NCBI RefSeq assembly: GCF_023343835.1
Contig: NC_064437.1
Span: 23,225,001-23,289,000, forward strand
DNA from: Lagopus muta
Taxonomy: Eukaryota; Chordata; Aves; Galliformes; Phasianidae
Reading direction: 5' to 3'
DNA: 64,000 nt
A program made the position numbers and the translations under genes. Below are positions 32,758 through 45,030 of this stretch, piece after piece (within the stretch, counting starts at the first letter, position 1; the number at the start of each line of letters is the position of its first letter). The notes under the pieces were generated by a model. That model was not told the DNA's origin, did no database searches, and saw only the letters and a list, made by a program, of their open reading frames with translations.

Positions 32758-35693
32758 CACAGCACCGGGGCACGCACTGGTGCGTGCATGTGGGGACCTT
32801 GGTGCTGTTGGTGTGGTGCAAATGAGTGGGATTCCTGAGCCAAAGCAGACCTCTTGAGTTCGCCTGCCTTTGTAGCTGTGGTTGGAAGTTCCACAGTTGG
32901 AAAGAGAGCATGAGCTTGGCCTGGCTGTGGAGAGGAATTGCCAAGCTGGTCCCAGGAAGTGGATTTAAGTGCTTCTAGGGCTTGTGGCTGGAAAAAAGGC
33001 TGTCTTATCTAACCATCTCCTGCCTCCTTGCAGGAAAGTGTGAGGAGCAGGAGCATGATAAAACCGTGCCTGTGGCAAATGCTGCTTTCCACCCCATTAG
33101 CTGTAGTAGAGGAGCCCATGCCTGCCAGACATGGGGGGTTGTGCAGTCACCCTTCCCCTCGATGTCTCTACCTATGCATTTCAGATGGATAATCAGCATG
33201 TTGCCATGCTGTCTGGGACTTGGAAGGGCCTGGGAGCAGTGTGGGAGCTGGTGCCCAGTCAGAGCCCAGTGCCAGCAGTCATCTCTGCCTGAGAGGGGCT
33301 TTCTGCAGCTGACTGGAAGCAGGACATTATGCATGCGTCTCGGTGTGTTTGGAGTGGTTGTGAATGTAGGCGATGACATAGTTCATTCCTGTCTAGGAGT
33401 GAGACCTGAGGGCAGGTTAGATATCCTTCAGTTTTATGGTGCACTAAATCTTTGCAGTTCCCCCCCTCCCCATCCCCACCTGCCATTTCTTTTGCTGGAG
33501 CAAGAATTATTCTCAACCAGAAGAGAAATCACAAGTGATGCCTTTTCACAGAGGCGAAGGAGAGCAGGCAGCTACTGATGGTGTTTGCGTGGTATCCAGA
33601 AAAGCTTGGAGGTACTCCAGGATTTGGATGCTTCCACTGCAGACATGAGTACATAGCAAGAGGTTGTGTGCTTGTTCATCTTCCTCCCAAATGCCTGCTG
33701 GTGTGGGAGGTTTGATCCTCAGCCACCCATGGAGCAGTGCAGCGTGTGTGCATGTGCAAGTTGCTCGTGCTATTGCAGGTGTCTGGCAGGTTGCCTTTTT
33801 CTCCACCCTGTGCCCTTCACTGCCTGGATTGCTGGCATCTCTCTGGTCTGTGGGGAGGTGCTGGTGCTGTGGGCTGCAGTGTACAATTCCCTGCTTGTTG
33901 TAGCAGGGGAGCAACTTTTCCCTTCTTTCAGCTGAGCTCTGGTGGTTGCACCTTCCTGGATGCAGCAGCAGCAGAAGCCACAGTGGCTTTGTCCCCCACC
34001 CAAGGACAGTTTCAGGTGCCCTGTGTTGCTGCAGGGTCCCGGGCAGATGAATATGGCTTTTGCTGCTTTCCCTGCTCTGTTTCATGCTGCCATACCTCCA
34101 GCCTGTGCCCCTGCCTTTGTGCAATGAAGGTTTCTGCTGCTGTGGGGATGTGAGGTATTTCTGCTTGGAGCTTCCTGCATTCCCCTTGCTGCTGGGAGAG
34201 CCTGGGAACTGTCTCACTGGCTACTCTTGTCAAAGCCTTTTTTGCAGCATCAGGAGCACTTCCTTGAACCTGGGTGTCAGGCAGCCCAGCTCAGGACTTC
34301 TTTGCTTCCCCCAGTGTGCAAAACCTGCTCCCCCTGCTGCAGAGGAGCCTTTTTTCCTCGTGTGCACACGCCTTGGGGCAGAGCCTTCCCACAGCATCGC
34401 TCTCTGAAGTACGCACAAATCCCTGCAAAGCTTCAGGTGCAGCTCATGCTTTTCCAGGGTGAGACGCACACCTCTGGCATCTGGGAGCTGCTCCCCACGA
34501 GCAAAGGGACTCCTGGGTGTCTTAGACCAAAAATCCTTGTGAAATCCCCATGCTATTTATTACTCTCATTAGGCTTTGCTGCTTATTCAGTTCTTAATTT
34601 TTTTTCCTCTGGGAGCATTGCACACCAACACCCTGGTGAACACTTTGATGTGCTGTGGGCTGTGGTCCTGCTCCTCCTGCTCGGCCTGGTGCAGACAGAG
34701 CGGTTTGGTGGCCTGGGAAGCAACTGCTTTGGGTTAGCTGAGGACTGGGTGAGTCCTTGCCATGAGAAAAGCCTGGAGGGAGAGCAGGCTCTGAGCTCTG
34801 GTCTGCTTTGCTTTTCTGAGCAGAGTTTCTGCAAGGAAATGGTGAGCACTGGGCACCTTGTTTTTGTGAGATTCAGCCAGTGTTTTTGTATGGACACGTG
34901 ATCAAAGGCAATTTTAGCTATTGCTGATGTTATGTTTATCAAAAGTGTGTGTGGAAAAGCTGTTAGAAACTTTCAATACAATTTGCATCAAAATGTGGGG
35001 GAGGAGGAAGAAGGGGACATACCTTTCAGTGTGAAATAAGACAGGTGTGTATTGTTGACCTGCTAGGACAGAAACAATCCCAAAAGCTCTTGTGAAACCC
35101 CTTTGCAGGGGCTGGAGGGCAGTTGAGCCCAAGGAAATGATGCAGCAAAGGGCTGTGTGGCATTGAAGCACAGAGGGAGAGAGGCAGAGGATTGGCTGCA
35201 TCTCCTCGGTGTGTAGGGAGCGATCAGCCCCTCTAAGGATCTGCTTGCATGTTCATGTCTGAGGTTGCTTGCAGCTTGGCTGCCCTTTCTGAGGGCCCCA
35301 ATTGGGAGCCCCAGTGCTGGCTCTGGGAGGAGCACCTGGCCTCCTGAGCTCAGCTGTAAAACCACCCCATGGGACGCTAGCCCCTCCAGCACTCCATCCC
35401 CATCCCCGCTTGTAGCCGGCACCTCGTTATCTCAGGGAGGGACAGGTCGCGCTTCCCCCTCATCCTGAGGTGCCCCTTCTGCTCCGTCCTGTGGTTTCAT
35501 GGCTGTGCCCACATACCACTTGGGCACGGCACGCTGGGAAGCACCCATCAATCTCTCTGGGTTCAGAGTGTTGCTGCGGGTGCTGGGAAACGCCTGCGGG
35601 GCAGGCGGGTGAAGCCGGAGTGGGTGCCACAAGTGCCACCCTTGTCCTCGGCACCCATGCGGACGCGGCTGCTTGCTCGCGTGCTCGGCTCAC

Positions 35694-35765
35694 TTATTTA
35701 TTTCTTATTTATTTCTTATTTATTTATTTAAGATGTATTTAAGTTATTTATTTGTATTTATTGAC
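35694..35765 (+). promoter_or_regulatory. AU-rich (ATTTA)n element
   Basis: At least eight ATTTA pentamers overlap in TTATTTATT context over about 70 bases. If it is transcribed as part of the FAM78B 3' UTR it would resemble a class II AU-rich instability element; otherwise it is a TTTA microsatellite. Confidence 0.5.
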
Positions 35766-35889
35766 AGCTGGAACTCGGGGGTCATTTCTGCTGCGTGGCA
35801 GGGGTGGCTGGGTCTCCCCTGCGCATTTCGGGAGCGCCGATGGGGAGGGATGCTTGTGGGCACCCGCTCCCATCCTATCCCCTTTTGGG

Positions 35890-35974
35890 AGGGAGGGAGG
35901 GAGAACTGGGGAAGAGGAATCACATCAGTGCCGGGAGGGAGGGAGAACTGGGGAAGAGGAATCACATCAGTGCC
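35890..35974. repeat. 42-bp tandem duplication
   Basis: Two essentially identical 42-bp units (GGGAGGGAGAACTGGGGAAG and onward), with the GAGAACTG landmark at 35901 and 35943. Near-identity suggests a recent duplication. Confidence 0.9.
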
Positions 35975-37707
35975 TGCAGGGAGGACATCCTGTGCCTGGC
36001 CTCTTCCTGCAGGACCTCGAAGCCTCCTCCTCCCCCTCAGGCGCTGCACTCCCTCCCATGCCGTATGTATTTATTGGCCCGGCCTCCTGGTGTTTTTTCT
36101 GTTTGGCTCACGCTGTACTTGATGTTGCCAATTTCTGGAGATGGTGATAAGAGCAAGGACGTGTGGGTGTCACTACAGAGAAAAGACAAAATCAGGTATT
36201 CTGCTGTTGTGTGGAGAAAATCGGAAGGAAGAGAAGATGAAAGCTGGTTTTGCAGAGTGCCTTAAACACAAATGACTTTACGGAGTAGGGGGCTTGGACT
36301 TCTGTCTTTGGATGTTATTGCAAACTCGAACAAATGTTGCGTTTCACTTCTCTGGGATTAAAAGAACATTCAATCTGTACTGGAACCAAACTGTTCTGTC
36401 TGCTTAAGTCTGGCTTTTCTGGGCAGCAGGCTGGAATGTTTGCGAGGGGTGGAGGGGTGCAGGCTGCCCTTTCTCCCTGGGGAAATCAGGTCAGGGTGAG
36501 GGCTGTGTGCCAGAGTACTGCATGGAACTTGGGAGCTCTTGCAGATGGTGGGGAACTTGGGAATCTGTCAAACTTTGTCAGGCTGAAAAAATGCACAGAA
36601 AGGGGGTGTTCCCACTTGGAAACTGCAGTCCCACTCCCAGTTCCTGCAGTGAGAGATGGAGAATAAGATTCCACACAGAGATCGGACGGTGTTATTTTTC
36701 CTCAGTAGAAATAATGAATGGGGATAGTTGAGAATTTTTTAACAAAGGTTCACTTAAATTTCCACAACCAGGAGTTGAGGAAAAGGAGCAATTGAAACAT
36801 TTGGAAAGAATACCTATAGTCACTGAATAGTTGCTGACAGCAATGTATTAATGAAAAGAAGAGTTCTCAGCCTGAAAGACAGCCGTGTCTGGGGAGGGAT
36901 GTCTTCTGGGTTGGCGTGGCCTGCATTGGGTGCTGGGAAGAGCTGAGAGCTTGGAACGGTGTTGGGGAACATCCAGTCTGCATCCCTGCAGGATGCTGGA
37001 GGGTATCTCATTGCATTGCAGTGCAACTGCTAGTCCTTGCTGGCTCTGCAGGACATTTGTGCCCTGTGCCAGCCAGCCTCCTTAGTAGCTGCTGGTTCCA
37101 AGTGTTGCTGACTGTGTGGGCACTGAGAGATGCCGATGGGCAGGCAGCCTGTGTGCTATTCAGTGAGCGGGTTTCTTTCCTAGCATTACACTGAACATGG
37201 TTCATCGCTTGACGAGTTTGGGCCTGCATGAAGCATCCCCTGGGCAGCGGGGCTGTGAGGCGGAGCAGCGGAACGTGCCTGGAAAGCAAATCACAAACCT
37301 TCCGACTTCACAGTCCCAAGGATTTAGAGGTAAGTGTCGGAGAAATCTCTGAGGTTTTGGTGTTGGAGTGCAGGAAGTTTACAGGGATTGTACTGTGCCC
37401 TAAGGAGCAGGGTAGCTACCTCTAAATCCAATTTGACATCTCCAAAGCAGACATCTTCCTTTTCCCCACTGAGGCTCCTTGGCAAAGCAGGGACAGCACT
37501 GCTGCCCTGATACCTGCTGCCTTTGTGCAAAGTGCTTTCCAGACTGCTTTGTGCAGCAGCCTCTGCACTGCCACCAGCCAGGAGTGTTGGTGCATGCCCC
37601 AGCTAGCCAAGTCAAGTAGTCAGGGTACTGTAGACAAAGCAGCAGTGCTATGTGGGGGAACCCAGCAGAGGCAGACAAGGGACATCATGCGTAGTACTGA
37701 AGACCAG

Positions 37708-37713
37708 TTTATT
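37708..37713 (-). terminator. PRDX6 polyadenylation signal
   Basis: AATAAA on the minus strand, 537 bases beyond the PRDX6 stop codon. No earlier canonical signal was seen. Confidence 0.65.
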
Positions 37714-38249
37714 TGCTCTATACCCTCTTCCACAAACACTGAAAACAATCAGTCAACTTTCAGCAAGAGAAAGCATTAAGAAGTGAGAGATTTTGCTCTG
37801 CAGCTCCTCCCCTACAAAGGGGAACAAATGAAGGTGTAAACAAGTTAGTGACCACTGCTCCTAAAGGCATGAAGCAGTTTGGAGCTACCTGATGGGAGGC
37901 ATGGGCCCAGCAGGACACCCCTTGTGACCTGTCTGCTGACACCACACTTCTCACTTTGCTGCCAGGAAAAGCTGGTGCCAAACAGGAGAAATGCCCACCG
38001 TGTGAGCCCTGGAGCACCCACCAGTCTCCTAACCTCTTCCTTGTAGGTAAGAAAACACCCAGGGTTTTAGTTTGAGAGAGTGTGGGGGACAAAAGGGATG
38101 TGGAAGATTGACTTAGTATCAGGATGCACTGTCAGTGAGAGTCATAGTACGATGCTGCTGATCACACAGGGGTTGGGAGGCAGGATTCAGGCACAGGCAG
38201 GCTCCCACCACAAAGGACCGTGCCCAGCAGCATGGGTGGGCAGAGCTGC

Positions 38250-41200
38250 TCACTCGGGCTGTGGGGTGTAACGCAGGTACTTCTTGCCTGATGGGAGATC
38301 CTTCGTGAAGACTCCTTTGGGAAAAAGCTTCTTGGCTTCTTCATCAGGTAAGGTGGGCACAACCATGACACTGTCACCACACTAAGGAGCAAATGGGAAT
38401 TGTGAGAGCAGCAGGGATGCTGGTCAGCTGCACAGCACAGGATCTCTGCACTGCAGCAGGGCACGCGCTCTGCTCCTCCATCCTAAAGCCCGAGTGCCCA
38501 TGTGCAGGTAGTGCTGGTCCCCTCTGGTGAGCCAGCTGTGCTGCCCTGGATGGCGCAGGGGGTGAGCACACCCCAAACCATGGCTGGAGGCTGGGGTTGT
38601 TAGAGACAAAGCTGCCTCCACGCTCTCCTTGCTGTACCTGTAGAAATACTCCATGATCACCTTTTCCGGGACACCTGTCTCAGCAGGAATGTCCCTCCTG
38701 ACTACAGACAGGCAGGTTTGTTTGGTGACAGCTACCAAAGCCAGCAGTGTAGATCCAAAAGCAGTGCTGGGGGTCCAAGGAAAATGCTAGCTAGCTCAAG
38801 CAGGCAGGCTGCACTGCTTATTCTTGCTTTGGCTTGGTTGCCTGAACAAATTCTTGGGAATTTGAAATAATGCTGCTGCATAAGGATGACAGCAACTAGG
38901 GAACTTCATCTGGTAATTTTCCGCAAGGCTAGGATGCAGTGAGGGCTGTGCCCATTCCAGCCATTCTTTGCTCAAAGGGAGCAGAGCAGCAAGCCATCTA
39001 GGGAGGGGTGCTCATGCCAGCTGTTTTTCTGGCTCTGAGTGGACCTTGGCCTGGCAGCTGACATCAGCAATGCTCTTCCTTATCTTGCCCTCCAAGGGCA
39101 AGACCCATATTGGCCCAGAGCTCACATGCTGATAGCCAGAAGGGCCAGGCCCTATATCTGCAGGTACCTAAAACTGAAGGAAGGGAAGGAGATCTCTGTG
39201 TGATGCCACGCAGCAATGCCCTTGGGGCTCTTGTTTAGCATCCAATTCATACAACTGGACTGCAGCAGCTCCCCCTACCCCTGGATCACTCCCAAAGGCA
39301 GCTGTTAGATGTTTAATGCACCTTTACCTCCCCTGCACACAAGTTCTGTTTCCCTTCTCACCTTCCAATCCACAGGGGTAGCAACCTTCTTGTATGCTGT
39401 CAGCTGCAGGGAGTCCACCACTCTCAGGATCTCATCAAAATTTCTCCCAGTGGTGGCTGGGTACAGGATGGAGAGTTTCAGCTTCTTATCAGGGCCAAAT
39501 ATGAACACCTGAGCACAGGGAGACAGGGTCATGTTTCTGGGGCATCATCAGGGGCCTGGCAGAAGGTGTCTGTCCCACTGCCCTGCTGGATTTACTCAGC
39601 CCTCCCACTCCTGGTCATGGGAGGTGCCCTGCTTGATTGAGGTGCTTGGGGCAGTAGAGATGCCGTGGTGGGTAATTCCTAGAGCAAAAACTGCTTCCCA
39701 GATACGTAGAACAGTGTTTGCTCTAGGAACTCCTGTTTCTAATGCTATCTTGTTTTGCTACTTGAAGTTTCCTCATCCTGGCCTATGTCCTTCTAACACA
39801 AGCACAGGAGGGGAGAGGAAAAGCCCGGCGGATCAAGGACTTAATGTTCCCTCTCTGTTTGGACAGGCACAAGGATGAACTGATGCCAGCAGCAAGACAG
39901 AGCTGTTGCCAGCAGGCCAGGGATGTGCCAGCCTCTTCTTGTTCCACTACCCACGGATCTAGCCTAGGCAAGTCAACCGAGCTCCCAGGATGGTCCTGTC
40001 TGTGCACGTAAGCTGCTCCCCCCAGGGACACAGGGCAGGATGGCAGGTAATGCCTGCTGCTGAGCAGCCTGCCAAGCAACAGTGCTCTAAAGCCACAAGC
40101 TCACCACACGAGCAGTCAGGGGCATGCCGTCCTTGTCCCGCTCATCTGGGTCCAGCATGCCCAGCTTGACGGCGAGCTCTCGGTTCTTATCAGCAATGAT
40201 GGGGAAGGGGAGCTTCTCCACAGGTTGATCTCCATTGTATGCATTGATGTCCTGCAGAGACAAGATCATTGGAATGCTTAGGGTTATGCTCCCACCATGG
40301 GTTGGAGGTGGTCTGACCTGGGTCTGCCATGCAGGCAGACCTGGTGTATCCGGAGCAGACTGCTGCAGAGGGGCAACACAAAGATGCACCCACTGGTGAC
40401 ACGGGATTCTTCCACCTTGCTCTGAGAATGGACGTGTCCCTTTCAGTTCAGCATTTCAAACTTCTGACGAATGTGCTGGAGTCACACCTGAACTGAACCA
40501 TGCTTCTAAGGAACAATTCTAACTGCAGAGCTGTCAGCAACTCTACAGCCAACAAAGCTCATATGCTGAACACGTGACAGGTCTTGAGCAAGGAACCAGC
40601 TCCATTCAGTAAGCCACTCTTAGCTTACTTAACAGTTCCTGAGAACAAAGTGTAATCTCTGTGCATGTGCTGGGACACCACGTGTTTCTTTCTGAACTGT
40701 GCCTGGAGACAGAGGAAGTAAACCATCACCTGCCTACACTCTCCTTGCGACCAGCTTATGAGATTGCTCCCTGCACCAGTTCTAACTTGATGCCCTTCAC
40801 ACAGAAACTGTATTTTGATCATCTCTGAATCTGATCTGGCTTTGGCCAAAACATTCAAGTTATTTTTGGACAAGTGCTGAGCCACAGGAGGGCTGGGAAA
40901 AGCCCACTCAAGGCAACGCAAGCAGAGCAGCAGCCAGCATGAAAGCAAATTTAATCCAAGGTTTCTGCCCCAGAATAGAGCCGCCTGCTCTTTCTGTCCT
41001 CTTTATATTACAGGGGAACAAACTGGACTCAAGCAATTACAGCAGCCTCCTACACACCAAAGTGGTATGGTATCAGCTGTGTATGTACAAACTTCTGTTT
41101 TCTCTGGGCTTTAAACATGGGGAACAGACTCAGTCCTGCTCAGGTGGAATGCAGGGAAGGCAGAGTTGGAAACATGACCCTGAGTAATGCCTACCCCTGC

Positions 41201-44200
41201 TCAGTGTGCTGAAGGTAGTGAGAGCAAACAGGCCATGTGCTGGTCCTCAGCACCCCTATGCTGCAGGAGGTGCAGTTGGGAGCTGCCCCAGCTGCTCAGG
41301 ATGCTGCAAGCAGTCAAGTGGTACACACGTGGCAGGAAACATTTGCAGTGTTTCTCTCTGCTTGCTTTCTCCCCACGCCAGTGAGTCAGCAATGAACTGC
41401 ACAAAGGGGCTGTTCACCTCTGCTGGGCTGTGTGCAGGCCTGCTTTGGGAAGGAACTGGTTCCCTACTCCTGCAGAGCTGCCTTGTCAAAGCAAAGCAGG
41501 GAAGGAAAGCCAAGACGAGACCAGCCCATCTCTGAACATCCCGTGGAGCTGCAGGAGGCTGTTGAGGAAAGCCAGACCATGACAAACACGCACTTCTCTC
41601 CAGACTGACATGAAGATTGCTGAAAAGCAAGATCCAAATCCTATAGCTTGTAATTCATTCCAAAACACACGTAATATCGTGTCGCAGGAAATCACTGTAC
41701 AAATGGCTTCATACACCCCACCCTGTTTTGCAACAGGACACATAAGACTTACTCACTTCCCTGTAAACCTTCCAGAGTCCAAGCTGAAAGCAGACATTGC
41801 TAGAGTGATTTATTCACCTTACTCATCAGTGATCTAAGAGAATGCTGAAACCTCCTCTGACATGCTCAGCACAAGCCAGACAACCCTGCAACAAACACTG
41901 GCTTTTCAGGAGGTGACCATCTCTCTGCCTGCCACAGACCTGCTGCTGTGGGGGCAGATGCCATGTTAGTCCTTCTCGAGGGACTCATCTATTCAGCCAG
42001 GTCTTGGAGAAGCAGCACACGGACCATGGGGGACAGCAGAGCAGGATCTACTGCTGGCTTGTTATGAGAGGAGCAAGCCCCTGGGTCTGGGAGAGGCGTG
42101 ACTAAGAGCAGTGACATCTTTGGCTGATAAAGTAGAGTTAAGCAAATTGGTGTGACAGCTATGGCTACTCTGTTTTACAGCACTGCTCTTTGCTGCCAGT
42201 TGAGCTGAACAGCCCAGTTTATCAACTTCCCAGGCCCTATCTGCCCACTGAAATTTGGGAGCAAAGGAAGCAGAGGCTTCTTTCTTGTTTCATGCAAAAT
42301 TCAGCCTTCCCTCCTGCTCATTTGCTTCCTTCTGGGCAGTACTTCAGATGGAGGAAGCTTCATCCACAAAGAAAGTATAGGAAGGTAGAGGAACGTTACA
42401 TGAAGAGGTTTAACTGCCCAAAGTTTTGCTCATTCCTGGGACTTCTAATATCTAGTGAAGGAAACTGCAGTTTCTAGATCTTAGTCTAGCAATCAATGCA
42501 AACCACTTTTGCACCTGCCACCAAAGGATGGCATCTCTGTTCATGCTCCACGGGTGGGCAGAACCTCTGGGGGGGCACTTCATCAGATCTGAACAGCTGC
42601 CTTCCTACTTAGTTAAACTCTTTGTGTCACAACCTGACATATCTTCTCATTCCCATGCAAAAGTGCCCCAGTAGTGAAAGAAAACCTGCTCAAATCTCTA
42701 TTCATGTAGCTTTGCTCCCCCTCTACGCCTTTTCTTGTTCTCTCATCTGTGAGATGAGCAATTTCAAACACATCAGAAACTGTCTGCTATGGATTTATCT
42801 CACTAATTTGATCTTTTGCTCCAGAGGACTTTCAAAGTTTTGCTTTCAACAGGTGCCGAGCAGACATTTCCAAACGACTGTCTCTCAGGCCTCTCCCAGC
42901 CTGGCAGCATATTAGCTGCAGCTTGGACTATTGCCCTCAGGCCTTTCTAAATTCTTTGTCTCGTCAGCATCATGAGGCTGTTTTGCAACTTTTCTGCAAC
43001 TTCTTTTACCTGAGGTTATGCTAAATAATTCTGTAGCATTACCAAGCCAGCTCACTGTTCACCTTTCTCCCAGATCATCCGAGTATGGTGAACGCCACGC
43101 ATCCCTGCAGCCCCTCTAGGGAGCTCACTGCTTCCCTTCCTTGACACAACTTACTGTTTCCTCCTATCACCCTACATAATAAATCCTTTTCAGAGCTGAT
43201 TTCCTCGAAAACCTTCCTGGAAAGCCAAGGGCTTTGTAATAGTCAGCATCATCTGTACAGGTCTTCAAAGGGTTCTAACAAACCAGGAGACGAGACTCCT
43301 TTACAAAACACAACCCAAACTTTCTGTTCCATTCAGTGGAACATTATCTACTAATTTGATGGTGGTTTCAGCCAGTTTGACCAGTGCAAAGACCTCAGTT
43401 ACCGGTTAGGATTTTGATGCTGTTTTTCCCAGGCCCTTCTGAGGCTTGGTGGGACATCAGCTATGCACCACTCAGGCACAAAGGTCAATTTAAGCATTAA
43501 GGCAATTAGGCAATTTCTAAAGCCATTCAGGCATGAAGTAATGTTTGAATGTGGAAATTTCTCACCTTTATTACTTCTTATTTGCATACATCTGACTCCT
43601 GGAAAACGTGACAGAACATTCCCTCTTTTAAGAGTAAAGAAAGAAGCAGATAACTCACTCAGGGATTCTTGTACTCTTGTACTCCACTCAGTCTCAGTAC
43701 TCATTTTATATCCCTAATTTGTGGAGTCATGCTACCTGGCATCATGACAGTGTCAACAACACCCCTGTTGACACTGCCTTTGAAGTTTTCCATTAGCAGC
43801 TTTTCTATTCCTTAAATAAGCTACTTTTGTGCCACCATTCTTCTATTTCCCTATAAGCATTTCATATTTGACGTGTTCTTATTTGTACTTTTATATTCAA
43901 CGTGTCACTGCTTGTTCGTTGTGTACTTTCCTCTGCCTGGACACAAGTGATGTGTTAGCCCTAGTGATGTGGTTGGTGCCCCGTTCCTGCAGACTTTCAA
44001 GGTGAGGCTGGATAATGCCCTGGGCAACCCTATCCCTTCCAACTCTAAGGGTTCTAAGATTGATTCTATGAGCTGCACCCTTTTAACACTGACAGTTTGA
44101 GTCGCAGAGCCACTAAGATCAGAAGGGACCACTAAGCCCAGCCACCAATGCTGACATCTTTCCTGTTTTAACACATCCTCTGACCTTCTGGCACTGCCAT

Positions 44201-44848
44201 AGAGTTGCAGCTCACAGCTCTCCCGTGACTGAACTTTTCCTTTGGCCTTCAGAGCACAGCCGCAGTGCTGCCAGGCACCGCTACCTTGCTCCAGGCACCC
44301 CTACCTTGCTCCAGGCACCCCTACCTTGCTCCAGGCGAGGTGGTCGGGGACGCTGTCAATGGAGAGGGCGATCATCTTCACGTTGCGTTTGCTGAACTCG
44401 GGTGCCAGCTTGGCCGCCCGGCCCAGCTCCGTGGTGCAGACGGGTGTGAAGTCCCGCGGATGGGAGAAGAGGATGCCCCATCTGAAAGAGGAGAGCAGGG
44501 GACGGCGTGAGGACAAGGCTATCGGTTCCGAAAACCAAGCTCATCGTTTTACCCCCCCTCGTCCCACTTCGGGATGCGAACCGAGCAGGCTCGGATCCGC
44601 CCGGCGCCCTCCGCCTCCGGGAGCCGCGTTTTGCAGCGCACGTCGGTGACACACGGCCGGACCTCTGGGCCGACAATGACGCTCGGAAAGCCCGGGCCCA
44701 CCGTCCCGCCCCGCTCCGACACCGGTTCCCGCCCCGGCCGTGCCCCCGCCGCTCACGAGTCGCCCAGGAAGTCGTGGAAGCGGATGGGGCCCTGCGTGGT
44801 GTCCGCCTCGAAGTTGGGCGCCTCGTCGCCCAGCAGCAGGCCCGGCAT
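38250..44848 (-). CDS. PRDX6: Peroxiredoxin-6 (1-Cys peroxidase / phospholipase A2)
   Basis: This cytosolic/lysosomal antioxidant enzyme reduces H2O2 and phospholipid hydroperoxides and has acidic PLA2 activity. Coding exons: 44757-44848, 44325-44481, 40105-40251, 39362-39508, 38250-38381, with the same exon partition as mammals. They give 224 aa, the family length. The peroxidatic Cys46 lies in PVCTTE. The PLA2 site has His25, Ser31 in GDSWG, and the Asp corresponding to human Asp140 in exon 4. The N-terminus [16 protein letters not shown] lacks one Gly compared with human, and the C-terminus ends LRYTPQPE. The gene is divergent from TADA1 across 182 bp. The exon 2 donor at 44324 sits at the start of a 20-bp repeat that copies the donor three times. 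The 4-kb intron 2 contains two CR1 fragments. The 5' UTR has CGGCTCTGCT decamer repeats (about 44880-44917). Confidence 0.98.
43748..43776. repeat. Perfect 11-bp inverted repeat
   Basis: CAGTGTCAACA at 43748-43758 and its exact reverse complement at 43766-43776 are separated by 7 bases. No longer terminal-repeat structure or target duplication was found around it. Confidence 0.9.
43965..44072 (+). mobile_element. CR1 LINE 3'-end fragment
   Basis: CR1-like segment GACTTTCAAGGTGAGGCTGG, a GGGCAACCC-like motif, CCCTTCCAACTCTAAGG and a terminal GATTCTATG. It is 5'-truncated and in PRDX6 intron 2. Confidence 0.8.
44099..44170 (-). mobile_element. CR1 LINE 3'-end fragment, inverted
   Basis: The minus strand shows a CR1 tail-like pattern (GGTCCCTTCTGATCTTAGTGGCTCTGCGA). 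It is diverged and short, and tail-to-tail with the CR1 fragment ending near 44072. Confidence 0.5.
44271..44337. repeat. 20-bp tandem repeat spanning the PRDX6 exon 2 splice donor
   Basis: Three units of CCAGGCACCCCTACCTTGCT (first copy with one change) at 44271, 44291 and 44311, plus a partial copy inside the exon at 44331. On the minus strand each unit contains TGGAGCAAG|GTAG, the last exon codons and the donor. Donor-like sites therefore begin at 44324, 44304 and 44284. Confidence 0.97.
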
Positions 44849-45030
44849 AGTGGAGAGCAGCGCACCGCTCGGCACCCGTTCGGCTCTGCTCGGCTCTGCT
44901 CGGCCCCGCTCGGCTCGCCGGGGGGGGCGTGACCTCCGCGCCTGCGCACACCCGTCGCCCCTCCCCTGACGTAACGGAGCGCCGCGCTTTACGACGCTTC
45001 GCGGCCTCCGCGTCCCCGTGCTCCGCGGCG
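44849..45030. promoter_or_regulatory. Bidirectional promoter, PRDX6 / TADA1
   Basis: Only 182 bases separate the two start codons. The interval is CpG-rich and TATA-less and has an NRF1-like GCGCCTGCGCAC at 44938-44949 and a CRE-like TGACGTAA at 44967-44974. The CpG island extends into both genes (about 44560-45340). A G-run lies at 44920-44928. Confidence 0.8.

Larger units (their letters stand above)
32758..37707 (+). other. FAM78B downstream region, probable long 3' UTR
   Basis: No coding sequence is recognised in nearly 5 kb before the PRDX6 3' end. FAM78B probably has a long 3' UTR here. Supporting features are an AU-rich, ATTTA-repeated tract at 35694-35765 and a possible ATTAAA signal at 36357-36362. 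A 42-bp tandem duplication lies at about 35890-35974. The true transcript end cannot be fixed by eye. Confidence 0.5.
40252..44324 (-). other. PRDX6 intron 2
   Basis: A 4.1-kb intron with no recognised gene on either strand. It holds a short perfect inverted repeat at 43748-43776, two CR1 3' ends in tail-to-tail orientation at 43965-44072 and 44099-44170, and the donor-copying repeat at its 5' end (44271-44337). Confidence 0.7.

Noticed and set aside
38424-38738. Minus-strand peptide containing [20 protein letters not shown] in PRDX6 intron 4
   Set aside because: It briefly recalls the [13 protein letters not shown] segment, but the likeness is a handful of residues, has no flanking FMO exon structure and lies in an intron. 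Chance is the simplest explanation.
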